In this document: piece by piece, positions 51,501 to 60,521 of the stretch
How positions within the stretch are numbered: position 1 is the stretch's first letter
Layout: each line of letters opens with the position of its first letter
NCBI GenBank assembly: GCA_039028975.1
Contig: JBCCHB010000091.1
Location: forward strand, 1-64,000
Direction: 5' to 3'
DNA: 64,000 bases
Origin: JAHBNG01 sp039028975
Lineage (GTDB): Bacteria; Chloroflexota; Anaerolineae; Caldilineales; Caldilineaceae
The notes under the pieces: generated by a model
Told to the model about the DNA's origin: nothing
The model's database searches: none
Seen by the model: only the letters and a program-made list of their open reading frames with translations
Program-made: the position numbers and the translations under genes

Positions 51501-52369
51501 AGGTAGCTGACTTGGATGCTGATGGTCAAAGTGAAATCTACGCCGCTGGCAAAGATGGTGGCATTTACACCTATGATACATCTCAAGGATTCCGATTATT
51601 GGCCCAACATCCGAATGTATGGTGGTTGGATGGCGCAATTGCCCAATGGACCTGCGCATCCCGTGAGGAAGTGCTATTTGTAGGTCCCCTCTTAAATGAG
51701 GACGGAACTCGAAGCAATACCTTCCGCATAGTCAGCATACGGGCAATTCAGGCGGAAAGCAATAGCCCACCGTGTATCGTGGATGGTGAACCCCATGCCA
51801 GCAATGAAGGAACTGCTGTCCCCCTCTCTTACCCAACAATCTATGACCAAGATTGGGATGAGCTAACCTATACCTGGTCGATTGATACGGACCAATGCAC
51901 CATTCAAGAACCGACCAATTTTTATACGGATATCAGCTGTCGTGACAATGGCAATCATCTTGCCCAATTGCTTGTCAGCGATGGTCATAATTCACCCAAG
52001 AGCCATTCCGTCCCTGTCACCATTCACAATGTTGCGCCCACCATAGATGCTCCTCAAGTCCAAGGGACAGCGGGGGATGGCTGTGGTCAGGTAACAGCTA
52101 GGGCGACTTTCTCTGACCGTGGTGAAAATGATGGTCCATTTACCTGTACGGTTGATTATGGGGATGGCTCTGGCGCAGTGGATGGAGAGGTGACCGACAA
52201 TCTTTGTACAGGACCGAGCTATCGTTATCGGACCGATGCCACATATACCATCACGCTGTCTGTAACCGACAAAGATGGCGATACGGGAACCGCTGAAGCC
52301 TTGTCTATTGAAGCATCTGGATGTAGCACCAACGTTGGTGGGATCTATTTACCGTTCGTTGTGCGATAA
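48593..52369 (+). CDS. Giant exported protein: FN3/FG-GAP/PKD with C-terminal Y-L-P motif
   Basis: About 1258 residues from ATG 48593, behind GAGGTGG and in front of a Sec signal peptide (FWFVLLLFWVLYDAKG). Domain order: a carboxypeptidase-regulatory-like stretch with CTGVTEWKAVPVCCAFGYVYD; a first PKD-like region near 170-245; two tandem modules starting GWNVINLP and GWNFVTLP; a fibronectin-like module (SASITWLSDRACSGEVDYG) with a YGRVIYTDGTTPVAD unit; FG-GAP-like propeller repeats (VGDLTNNGTQDLIIAK, VADLDQDEKLEIWV); two PKD-like domains; and the end GGIYLPFVVR. No enzymatic site is evident. It probably acts as a surface or secreted binding protein. It lies 250 bases after the CHAT gene. Confidence 0.8.
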   Translation: MSKFATLYRPFWFVLLLFWVLYDAKGIYAYEPWTIDDAEPLPNGCTGVTEWKAVPVCCAFGYVYDGETGNPMDDVQLHIQSQSGQLTTSTRPDADGSAPYFAVNLSSSPLSVEPGEPVTITASYNDQTVSKYYEVAGGGQQIDLVIPTLQGDQAPIATIHYIHPTSEGSSADSVRFFGSGADRDSTDGTTSGEIVAQRWESNLDGQLNTEGFFTRPVSNLSDGIHTITYQVKDNEGAWSTPISRPFTKMTYDLSAGWNVINLPVLPQANYNSNDLMDDIGAAGGCADTVATWHRDNWRTALHHVPVGILSLSAQTPYFVKTSCPSTSTLVSISQPHQESTITIQPGWNFVTLPHTAPSLHAEAACTQIANQGGQVTQIAQWDTFISNWRTHICNTPVGNFTMQARGDYFMLSDLQSVWIPQEGEEVGQFRSLIHTENQAGKLELQALQVAPDITSQCQPTISDVRVTNLSSRSASITWLSDRACSGEVDYGTAPEALGQTAIDDRGIGIQSTVHHVTLTELNPETTYYFRVQSGDTEDDNGGESYQLTTGPDLSIPDIHAIYGRVIYTDGTTPVADIIVYITIVDSDGTGNDQSAPLSGLTNATGYWEATDGIGALNLASARTEDGTTYFTYSPEGDQLKLEAVAGSECNSSIQTDINIVGQTESVTLDCSPESPSSETIIQVQTIIQNGLIFPDSANGVNITVGDLTNNGTQDLIIAKGSDARLAVFQNASGTWDEGTILLGPTEINASRPFVAPIRNDGQNWLVYDEHRTGNTGEWLRSHRFEGTRRVENKTIETATVPGHWPGWFGASVADLDQDEKLEIWVQFRYGVFPDPTDHLRRYQWDPESKEYAYVEIKDGADLTGPIRQPITGDFLGNGTPGLVWAAHRQQLDLVTYTPGEGVHDHTSLPIYSAPTDIRSYAAGDVDGLPGADVAVVAVRAVPSTIALISGNTFSVTEIITGLNEVVEVIQVADLDADGQSEIYAAGKDGGIYTYDTSQGFRLLAQHPNVWWLDGAIAQWTCASREEVLFVGPLLNEDGTRSNTFRIVSIRAIQAESNSPPCIVDGEPHASNEGTAVPLSYPTIYDQDWDELTYTWSIDTDQCTIQEPTNFYTDISCRDNGNHLAQLLVSDGHNSPKSHSVPVTIHNVAPTIDAPQVQGTAGDGCGQVTARATFSDRGENDGPFTCTVDYGDGSGAVDGEVTDNLCTGPSYRYRTDATYTITLSVTDKDGDTGTAEALSIEASGCSTNVGGIYLPFVVR

Positions 52370-52432
52370 TAGCTATAGAGACTTCGAAAAGATTTTTCCA
52401 TGAGTCATGAGCATTTCAGCTAGTCAGCCATG

Positions 52433-52470
52433 TAGCTCTCCAGCTGACACACTAACTAGCTAGAGAGCTA
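52433..52470 (+). terminator. Hairpin after the FG-GAP/PKD gene
   Basis: TAGCTCTC-C-AGCT pairs with AGCT-A-GAGAGCTA around a 12-base loop, with one internal mismatch. It lies 64 bases after the stop codon. A U-tract is missing, so termination is only probable. Confidence 0.5.
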
Positions 52471-52578
52471 TATGGCAAACGTTATCAGTAGACCGCAAAG
52501 GGAACAACATGAACCAAGCAGACTTTGGACTAGATGACCAAGCGACTGCGGACTACTGACCATCTATAGATTTCAACT

Positions 52579-55500
52579 ATGAATATGCCTTATTGGTTCT
52601 CCCAATCAAAACCGACCATTGATAGAAGATGGATAAGCATCCCACCGCTATTTGTATTTGTGACGGTATTGATGCTTTGCATTGGCAATCCTTCACTCAC
52701 CTCAGGAGAAGCTGAGTTCAATAGTCCGAATCCCGATTCTACTCACGGAACAACAACAGTATTCACTGGCACCCATCCCCTGCTCTTTGCTGACAACTTC
52801 ACAACCGATCTGGGCTGGATTAACCGCAGCAATGGCTATATCTTTCGGGACGTGGAGAATGAACGGCTGAATTGGCGGGTCTCGCGCCGCGATAATAGAC
52901 GGTTCTTTATCCCTATCAACGCAGCGTCAGATTCGATTCGGCTCTCGTTTCGCTTTAAGGTGACTAATTATCAAGGTAGCTTGGGACTCTTTGTTGGATT
53001 GCTGGAGGAGCTAACGGGAGCCGTCCACTATGCCGTCAGTTATCCCCTTGGATTCTTTGTCGGCTTTGGCCACCATTCTGCGAACATAGAAATGGCATCC
53101 CAATTGATTACCCATGCCAACCATCCCAAAGAGGGGATTATTGTGCCTTGTGGTGAGATGAGCTGTGCCGACCCGGCGACCTATGTAACCCTTGATGAAG
53201 TCAACAGTTGGCAACGTATGGAAATCGCCATCCAAGGTAAAGAATGGTCCATAACTGTCTTTGATGACGGTGGCAGTCAGTTGGATAGGCTGACAGGTAC
53301 TATGCACGCCAACCACAGTCGGTATCAATATCTTATGTTCATGTATTCTAGAAGTGGCGGGCCAGATTGGATCAGCGGATACATCGATGATATTCAGGTC
53401 TACGGTCAAGCCCTGCCCACTTATGATGCCCGCGGTAGGGTGGTCAACGGGAACGATGAACCGCTCTCGAACATTATGGTTACCGCAGGTGAATATATCT
53501 CTACCACGACAGATGCCCGCGGTCTCTACACCTTAACCAACCTCATCAGCGATACATATACCATTCAACCGATAGAAGAAGAGGTAACTTTTGTACCAGG
53601 GAATTATTCCGCGGCACTGCCACCCAGCAGGATGGACCTAGACTTTGTGGGTACCCGCTCCACGGATGGGCGTATACAAGTCTCACCAGCAGAAATTAAG
53701 GTAAATCTTGACCAGGGTGGGCGCATCAATCTCCCCCTTCGCATTACTAATGTAGGCGGGGGAGACTTAGCTTTGAGCGTTATAAAAGGAGCGACACCAA
53801 CTGACAGGGTGATGTCAAGCATGATGCAGCCACTCAGTTGGCCGACCCAAAAAGTTGATGAGTCGTTACGGCGTGTAGCCGAACAGAATACGAACCAAAC
53901 TATGCTGGTCTATCTGAAGAAGCAGGCCGATTTAGCTGACATCAGCCAAATCCCGGGCTGGGTTGACCGAGGCCGCCAACTCTATGGACATCTATGGACC
54001 ACTGCTCAGGGGAGTCAAGCCGATCTAATTACTTGGCTGGAAGAGCAAAAAGCAGCCGGAACCGTCGACAGTTACCACTCTTTTTTCATTCTCAATGCCG
54101 TTGCCGTCACCGGAGATTCTGAGTTGATTGCACAATTGGCCGAAAGGCAAGATGTAGCCCACGTGGGCGATCCGCAAATTTTACAGATGCCCGATGCGCC
54201 GAGCCAAACGCATGTAAATGCAAGCATATGTATGACAAATAGTGTAGCCTGGGGCGTACGCCAAATTGGAGCTGACCGCGTCTGGGATGAGAAAAAATAC
54301 AAAGGAAGAGGCGTTGTTGTCGGACTAATCGATACGGGCGTCGAACAGAGTCATCCTGCCCTTGTTGGCCAATATCGTAAGCACCCGAAACAAGGCAGTC
54401 CCGGATCGAAGGAGTACCATAACTACAACTGGTACGATGCGACAGGAAAATCGACAGAAGAGCCTATTGATGATTCAAGCGGCCACGGCACCCACGTGTT
54501 GGGAACCATAGTCGGTAGCGCCAATGGTGCCCAAATTGGCGTAGCCCCTAAAGCTGAGTGGATTGCCGTCAAAGCATGTGACGAGGGGCTTTGTCGCACC
54601 ATTGACCTGCTCAAAGCTGCCGAGTGGCTCCTGGCTCCTTGTCCAATCGGTGCAGAACCAGGCCACTCAGATTGTGATCCTGGGCTGCGCCCCCGGATCA
54701 TTAACAATTCCTGGGGAGATTCGACTGATAGCCTGGCTTTTCGCAGCATTGTATCGGTTTGGCGGGCATCAGGTATGTTGCCCGTCTTTGCCGCTGGAAA
54801 TTATGGTAGACAAGCAAGAAGCGCCGGTTCACTCGCTTCTCCCGCCGATCATCCAGCTGCTTTTGCCGTCGGTGCCGTCAACACACAGACTGAAATCGCT
54901 GGCTTCTCCAGCACGGGTCCATCCATTTGGACTCGGGAGATCAAGCCGGATGTGGTTGCGCCTGGGGTCGAAATATGCTCTGCTGAAGCTGGTGGCTCTT
55001 ATGTGGAGAAATCTGGCACGTCCATGGCCAGCCCTCACGTAGCTGGGGCAGCCGCTCTATTGTTGGAAGCCAAACCAACCTTAAAGCCAGCAGAAATAGA
55101 GAATCTGCTCAAATTTACAGCTGTGGATTTGGATTCCAACGGACCGGACTATACTTATGGTTATGGCCTCATTAACGTCTTTGCCGCACTCACCTTCACT
55201 GGAGAAGAGTCTATTTGGCTTTCTCCGGACAAGACGACGGCAACCTTGGTCCCAGGTGAGCATATAGAGATCAATATTGCCCTCAATGCCACAGCGATGA
55301 TTGGCCGCGAGTATAATGCCAGTATTCAGATACACAGCAACGATCCTGAGCAGCCGCTAGTGACTGTACCCGTTACGCTTTGGGTCAAGGAAGATATCAT
55401 CAGGATCTCTGAACCAAAGATTTCCAATGTGACTGCCAGCAGTGCGACCATCACTTGGTTTACGGATCAAAAGACGGCTGGTAAGGTCTACTATGAAGAG

Positions 55501-57330
55501 ATACCCCGATTCCCAGGTAATCCAGTATTGCAGGTAGGCGGTCCCGAATCCAAAACAAATGTCCATGTGGTTGTTCTCACAAATCTGCGCTCTAATCGTG
55601 AGCACATATTCTACACAGATTCTGGTGGTAATGTCGACAACAACGGCGGCAGGTACTACACATTCCGTACAGGTGCTTTTTTGCCAGCCAGAGAGCCCGA
55701 CGAAATACGAGGAAGAATCTTGCAAGATGACGGTTCTTCCGCAGTCAACATTCCCGTCTTTCTTACCATATTTGATGGCGATGGCCGAGGGCATTTGGGA
55801 GAATCAGCCCTCATCTCCACGCTGACAGACGAATCCGGTCTGTGGCAATTGCCGTTTGAGCATCTGAGCAACCATCGGGTTACCATCCGCACCCAGGATG
55901 GGCAACAGAAATATGTCTCTTCCTCTTCAGGGGACTTTATTGATGTTGAAGCGCATGGAGGCTATCTGTGCCAGGGTCGGCAATGGATACAAGTCAGCGC
56001 CGCCAACCCTGCAACCGACATTCAACTATCCTGCTCTCTCAATGTCCCCGACCAAGGAGAACCAATTCAGGTCGGCCCGAATCAAGACCATCAAATCGAA
56101 GTGACAACCGATTGGCAGATTCTTCAATTGTCCTCATTCCCAGAGGCCCCCTACAGGGCCAGCAATTTGGCTGCCGATGCTCAAATTCACAATGGGGCCA
56201 TTGCGGCAATCAGCCAATGGAACAGTGAAGAACAATCATGGCGAATCTGGTCGTCATCTACAATAACAGACGATTTTGAACTGACCACAACGCAACCCAT
56301 CTTTATCCGTGGGCAGATGCCTCACTTGCTAAGCCTCCCCACTTCAACTGATATTGGGGTCCCCCCACCAATATCTCTGAAAAGGGGAGGCAACTTTATT
56401 AAGTTCAGTGGACAACTAGGCCAAGTGACTGCGGGACAGGCCTGTGCTCAAATTGAAGCCCAAGGTGGCATGGCAACTGTCATCGCCCGCTGGCATCTGG
56501 ATCGCTGGGTTGTTCACAGTTGTAGTCAGCCCGAAAGTGCAGGGTTCCCACTCAGCTTGGAACAAGGCTATTTCATCCAGAGTACCACGGATAGCATGTG
56601 GGAACCGAAAGCAGGTACACTGCAAGCCGCTGCTGAACCAGTCCGTCCTCTAGCGATTCCCATTCTGGAGAGCAACTCATCGGTGGAGGTAAGCAATCTT
56701 CACTTTACCAATGTGGGTAGCAATAGCTTGGTCGTCACATGGCAAACGGCAGAACCCTATAATGGCACCATTCGTTTTGGCTCTGAACCAAACGGGCTAG
56801 TTAATCAAAGCGAGTTGATATCGGATGAGGGAAAGCATCTCCATCGGGCTGAGCTAAGCCGCCTTGCACCAGAAACCGCCTACTATGTTGACGTGCAAGA
56901 CCGGGCCAACGTGGACATTGATTCAGGTCAGCTATACAGCGTAACAACCGGTACCATGCTTGATATTCCAACGGTTGATGGCTTCTATGGGCGGGTGCTC
57001 TATGACGATGGCTCTCCAGCGGTCGGCTCAATGATCAAGCTACATGTAGAGGATGTCGATGGCCTTGGTTCTCCCCAGGAATCAGCGATACTTTCGGCTT
57101 GGGTAGGGATGCAAGGCTACTGGTCCGTCAATCTGGGCGGTGTACGAACAACAGTTGGAGAGGGATACTATTCGTATAGTCCAGAAGATTGGATTGTGCT
57201 CAATGTCACCGCGTCAACCGGCGAGCAGAGCACAGAAATGTTTAAACGACAGTCAATGGAAGAGGGACTTGAGCTCGTTTTCGCGACCTCTGAGCCTGAT
57301 ACGATATTTTTACCGTTGATCAGTCAATAA
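52579..57330 (+). CDS. Exported subtilisin-like (S8) protease, multidomain
   Basis: A 1583-residue Sec-exported protein. After the signal (FVFVTVLMLCIGN) comes a concanavalin-like region (about 60-275), a CNA-B-like unit (YDARGRVVNGNDEPLSNIMV), an inhibitor-type prodomain (about 440-540), then the S8 catalytic domain with D585 (VGLIDTGV), H636 (GHGTHV), the oxyanion asparagine in INNSWGD (709-710) and S815 (GTSMASPHVAG). The rest holds two composite modules (FN3-like plus a YDDGSPAV-type unit), two GWN-type modules, and the end D-T-I-F-L-P-L-I-S-Q. It is the only clear enzyme of the exported set and may process the others. It shares its C-terminal modules with the preceding protein. Confidence 0.87.
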   Translation: MNMPYWFSQSKPTIDRRWISIPPLFVFVTVLMLCIGNPSLTSGEAEFNSPNPDSTHGTTTVFTGTHPLLFADNFTTDLGWINRSNGYIFRDVENERLNWRVSRRDNRRFFIPINAASDSIRLSFRFKVTNYQGSLGLFVGLLEELTGAVHYAVSYPLGFFVGFGHHSANIEMASQLITHANHPKEGIIVPCGEMSCADPATYVTLDEVNSWQRMEIAIQGKEWSITVFDDGGSQLDRLTGTMHANHSRYQYLMFMYSRSGGPDWISGYIDDIQVYGQALPTYDARGRVVNGNDEPLSNIMVTAGEYISTTTDARGLYTLTNLISDTYTIQPIEEEVTFVPGNYSAALPPSRMDLDFVGTRSTDGRIQVSPAEIKVNLDQGGRINLPLRITNVGGGDLALSVIKGATPTDRVMSSMMQPLSWPTQKVDESLRRVAEQNTNQTMLVYLKKQADLADISQIPGWVDRGRQLYGHLWTTAQGSQADLITWLEEQKAAGTVDSYHSFFILNAVAVTGDSELIAQLAERQDVAHVGDPQILQMPDAPSQTHVNASICMTNSVAWGVRQIGADRVWDEKKYKGRGVVVGLIDTGVEQSHPALVGQYRKHPKQGSPGSKEYHNYNWYDATGKSTEEPIDDSSGHGTHVLGTIVGSANGAQIGVAPKAEWIAVKACDEGLCRTIDLLKAAEWLLAPCPIGAEPGHSDCDPGLRPRIINNSWGDSTDSLAFRSIVSVWRASGMLPVFAAGNYGRQARSAGSLASPADHPAAFAVGAVNTQTEIAGFSSTGPSIWTREIKPDVVAPGVEICSAEAGGSYVEKSGTSMASPHVAGAAALLLEAKPTLKPAEIENLLKFTAVDLDSNGPDYTYGYGLINVFAALTFTGEESIWLSPDKTTATLVPGEHIEINIALNATAMIGREYNASIQIHSNDPEQPLVTVPVTLWVKEDIIRISEPKISNVTASSATITWFTDQKTAGKVYYEEIPRFPGNPVLQVGGPESKTNVHVVVLTNLRSNREHIFYTDSGGNVDNNGGRYYTFRTGAFLPAREPDEIRGRILQDDGSSAVNIPVFLTIFDGDGRGHLGESALISTLTDESGLWQLPFEHLSNHRVTIRTQDGQQKYVSSSSGDFIDVEAHGGYLCQGRQWIQVSAANPATDIQLSCSLNVPDQGEPIQVGPNQDHQIEVTTDWQILQLSSFPEAPYRASNLAADAQIHNGAIAAISQWNSEEQSWRIWSSSTITDDFELTTTQPIFIRGQMPHLLSLPTSTDIGVPPPISLKRGGNFIKFSGQLGQVTAGQACAQIEAQGGMATVIARWHLDRWVVHSCSQPESAGFPLSLEQGYFIQSTTDSMWEPKAGTLQAAAEPVRPLAIPILESNSSVEVSNLHFTNVGSNSLVVTWQTAEPYNGTIRFGSEPNGLVNQSELISDEGKHLHRAELSRLAPETAYYVDVQDRANVDIDSGQLYSVTTGTMLDIPTVDGFYGRVLYDDGSPAVGSMIKLHVEDVDGLGSPQESAILSAWVGMQGYWSVNLGGVRTTVGEGYYSYSPEDWIVLNVTASTGEQSTEMFKRQSMEEGLELVFATSEPDTIFLPLISQ

Positions 57331-57360
57331 AGTCAGCCATGGTCACAGGTTCGCCCCAGA

Positions 57361-57393
57361 AGAGCTGTCAGGTTTTGGAAACCTGACAGCTCT
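57361..57393 (+). terminator. Terminator-like hairpin after the subtilase gene
   Basis: AGAGCTGTCAGGTTT, loop TGG, then the exact complement: a perfect 15-base stem, 30 bases after the stop codon. Only CTCTCC follows instead of a U-run. The remaining 422-base gap to 57753 shows no gene. Confidence 0.7.
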
Positions 57394-57752
57394 CTCCATC
57401 CAGTGATGCTTGCGTGGACACACCATGACCAACGGCATACAGCCTAAAATTCTGACTAATTCACAAATAATACAATCTTTTTCTCTCAATTCGAGGTGCC
57501 TCGATAAATTCCTCTAGTAGTTCTCCTCTCTCTACCTAATCACTGACTAACCACATATTCTGAAGCTATCTCTAACCCAGGTTCCATTTTTCCAAAATCC
57601 ATGTCGAATTTTATTTAGCTGCTTCGTTCCTCTAGATAGGCAAGCAAGTTCAGCTTCAAATAACCTACAAAGGAGAAGTGTGAGACTGCCCCGTACAAAC
57701 GCTTTCCCCCAATATTAGGATCTCTATACTCAGCTTACAAGGAGTTCGAACC

Positions 57753-58700
57753 ATGAACAAAGGCCGTAAGGTTTATAGGAAATTGCATTGGGTGTTTTCT
57801 TTATTGTTGGTCTTCAGTTTGTGCATACCACAGCGATTGATGGTTGCGGGTCCTGCAAACGCCCAAGAAAGCCCTACCCAGGAAGCTCAGGAGAACCAAT
57901 CGGAGCGTACGATTCAGTTTGTCATTCTCGAAGTGGAGTGCGTTGATAGAACGACGGATGTCTGGTGGGGAAAGGATGAAATTGCATTAGGCGGCGTGGC
58001 GGCAAGCAAGTTAGGGGTCGATCGGATAGCTTACCGAGATCTTGGTGAGTTCGATAGTGGCACAATAAAGGACTATGATTGGGTCTTTGCTGAAATTCCA
58101 ATCGACGATGCAAACGATTATACAGGGGTACATATCTCTCTCGTCGAGATGGATTCAGGTGGAAAAGAAGAGTTCCTTGCCACGCTGACAGAAGAGATCT
58201 ATCAGGTTACCCGCGACAAAATGTTGGAAGACTTTAGGGAGCGAGTCGAAGAGTTAGAGGAAGAAGGTAACGGTATCGTTCAAGCAAGCTCAGCCGATCT
58301 GTTTCGCTTATTCGGCTGGCTCCTCGGTCAAGCTTTGGAATTCGCCGTCTCAGAGGCAACTGATTACGTGGTTGGATCCATCTGGGATTGGTTAGTGGGA
58401 CTGTTTAATGATGATCCCTTCGTCGTTCAATTTGTAGAAGCGCCGGTTACGGAGCTATTCGCTCTGTCCGCAGCCAGCAACCAGACGCCATTCCAAAACG
58501 AGCAACTCATCTTTGAAGAGCACGATGGTATTTATCATATTACCTATACTTGGCGCATTACTGATGATAATGTTCAGGCGAGCAGCTACTCAGCCTATGA
58601 ACCCACATACAGCTTTGACCCTGAAATCAGGCTTATGAGAGGAATCTGGTTGGAAGCTTTTGGAGACAAAACATACGTACCCTTCTTTGCAGCGGAGTAA
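57753..58700 (+). CDS. Exported protein of unknown family
   Basis: A 315-residue protein with a Sec signal peptide (WVFSLLLVFSLCIPQRLMVAGPANA, cleavage near A-N-A) and start ATG 57753 behind AAGGAG. The mature part begins with a Gln/Glu-rich linker, then a beta-rich domain (VILEVECVDRTTDVWWGKDE), a coiled, Glu-rich helix (FRERVEELEEEGNG), and a hydrophobic helical stretch (RLFGWLLGQALEFAV). It ends with F-G-D-K-T-Y-V-P-F-F-A-A-E, which places a Y-V-P motif at the C-terminus as in its neighbours. I recognise no family. The next gene starts five bases on. Confidence 0.65.
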   Translation: MNKGRKVYRKLHWVFSLLLVFSLCIPQRLMVAGPANAQESPTQEAQENQSERTIQFVILEVECVDRTTDVWWGKDEIALGGVAASKLGVDRIAYRDLGEFDSGTIKDYDWVFAEIPIDDANDYTGVHISLVEMDSGGKEEFLATLTEEIYQVTRDKMLEDFRERVEELEEEGNGIVQASSADLFRLFGWLLGQALEFAVSEATDYVVGSIWDWLVGLFNDDPFVVQFVEAPVTELFALSAASNQTPFQNEQLIFEEHDGIYHITYTWRITDDNVQASSYSAYEPTYSFDPEIRLMRGIWLEAFGDKTYVPFFAAE

Positions 58701-58704
58701 TCTG

Positions 58705-60453
58705 ATGGCAGCAATTTCGATTTTTCTAACAGTACTGGCTCAATTGCTGATGTCACAAGCTGCCACAAGTCATGATGTGACTCCGGCGCAGCGACATCAA
58801 CCCGTCTCGGATACATCCCTATCAAATAGAGGACTATTGTTTGCCGACGTAAGTACCGACGCGGGGATAGACCAATCCCACACGACCTCTGACCAACGTA
58901 TGACCTATATTGCAACCGGGCAAGCGTGGGGCGACTATGATAATGATGGCTGGGTTGATCTCTACCTCACCAACAATAACGGAGCAAACATCCTTTACCA
59001 AAACAACCAGGATGGAACCTTCGTGGTTTCTGCTTCGTCCAGCTCTGTCAATTTAACGAATCGAGAGAGTGGCGGTGCTGTCTTTGCAGATTACAATAAC
59101 GACGGTTGGCGCGACCTCTACGTGCTGAATAACGGCCCCAATGCACTCTTTCACAATGACCAAGGTGAAGGCTTTACGGAAGTTACGTTTACAGCGGGTG
59201 TTGGCGATACGGGCAAAGGAGAATCAGCTACCTGGGGTGATTATGATCAGGATGGCTATTTGGATCTCTATGTTGCAAATTGGGGTTCCTTATGTGACGG
59301 ACAGGGTTGCAGCTACAGAGGCATAGCCGGAGCCGAAGGCAATCGAGATCGCCTTTATCATAACAATGGTGACGGAACATTCAGCGATATGACCTTGACG
59401 CTTGGGCTAACGCAAACGGTGGGCGGAGGATTCGCTGCCACTTTTTTGGACTATGATAACGACGGAGATCCTGATCTCTATCTTGTGAATGATAAGTGGA
59501 TTGAGCCGTCGATTGGCAACATTCTCTGGCGCAATGATGGTCGCGGCTGCGGTCATTGGTGCTTTACCGATGTGTCTGAAGAATCAGGAGCAGATCTACT
59601 CGTATTTGGCATGGGGATTGCCGTAGGAGACTATGATCGGGACAGCGATCTGGATCTCTACGTCTCCAATATATCACCAGGCGACCCCAGCGAGGTTGGA
59701 GAAGTTGGACCGATGGTGCTGCTACAGAATCAAGGAGATGGATCCTTTGTGGACGCCTCACCAAATGCGGGCTTATCTTTAGCCGACACCCGAGCTTTTG
59801 GCTGGGGAACCATCTTTTCCGACTTCAATAATGATGGCTGGCAGGATCTCTACCTGGGTATCGCAGACATGTATGGCGATGAGCGTATGCCCAACCCCCT
59901 TTTTCTAAATCGGGGAGACGGCACCTTTGAGCGGCTTAACGAAGAAAGTGGTGCCGCCCATCAGTCAGATACGTTAGGTGTCGCCTACGCCGACTACGAC
60001 AGGGACGGCGGTGTTGAATTTGTCATAGGGAACTGGAACGAAGGGTATGTACTATACCGCAATCAGAGCCTACAGGATGTTGAAAACCATTGGCTTAAGG
60101 TTCATCTCGTTGGCGGTGGACCCATCAACCGGGATGCTATTGGTTCTCGGGTATATGTCAAGACTTCTGATGGTCTTAGCCAAATGCAAGAAGTCAAATG
60201 TGGTTCAAGTTTCGGTTCCGGGAATGAGTTAACCCTTCATTTTGGCCTGGGGCAATCGGCAGTAGATGAATTGAGAGTGGTGTGGCCAGATGGTCACGAG
60301 GAGGTGATGGATAGTGTTCAGATCGATCAAGAATTAGATGTTGTTTATCCGGTACAGCAATATATGTCGGTAAATAATTACATTCCTATGGTCACATTTT
60401 CAGCCCACCCAAGCATCGATGACTCTACTCAACGAATGATGGGTGAGGAATGA
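58705..60453 (+). CDS. Exported ASPIC/UnbV FG-GAP repeat protein
   Basis: A 582-residue protein from ATG 58705, behind GCGGAG. A Sec signal (AAISIFLTVLAQLLMSQA) leads into FG-GAP/VCBS repeats, each with a Ca-binding D-x-D-x-D-G-W-x-D-L-Y loop (DYDNDGWVDLYL, DYNNDGWRDLYV, DYDQDGYLDLYV, DFNNDGWQDLYL). An ASPIC/UnbV domain follows (HWLKVHLVG to VWPDGHEEVM). Close to the end is NNYIPMVTFS, then a short extension of about 20 residues. It is a likely surface beta-propeller for ligand or polysaccharide binding. It is coupled to the preceding gene. Confidence 0.87.
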   Translation: MAAISIFLTVLAQLLMSQAATSHDVTPAQRHQPVSDTSLSNRGLLFADVSTDAGIDQSHTTSDQRMTYIATGQAWGDYDNDGWVDLYLTNNNGANILYQNNQDGTFVVSASSSSVNLTNRESGGAVFADYNNDGWRDLYVLNNGPNALFHNDQGEGFTEVTFTAGVGDTGKGESATWGDYDQDGYLDLYVANWGSLCDGQGCSYRGIAGAEGNRDRLYHNNGDGTFSDMTLTLGLTQTVGGGFAATFLDYDNDGDPDLYLVNDKWIEPSIGNILWRNDGRGCGHWCFTDVSEESGADLLVFGMGIAVGDYDRDSDLDLYVSNISPGDPSEVGEVGPMVLLQNQGDGSFVDASPNAGLSLADTRAFGWGTIFSDFNNDGWQDLYLGIADMYGDERMPNPLFLNRGDGTFERLNEESGAAHQSDTLGVAYADYDRDGGVEFVIGNWNEGYVLYRNQSLQDVENHWLKVHLVGGGPINRDAIGSRVYVKTSDGLSQMQEVKCGSSFGSGNELTLHFGLGQSAVDELRVVWPDGHEEVMDSVQIDQELDVVYPVQQYMSVNNYIPMVTFSAHPSIDDSTQRMMGEE

Positions 60454-60521
60454 GTGTTCCGAAGTCAGAAGCAGTAGGCTATGGGAAATAGTTCAAATTG
60501 ACAAACCAAGGAGAACAAAGT

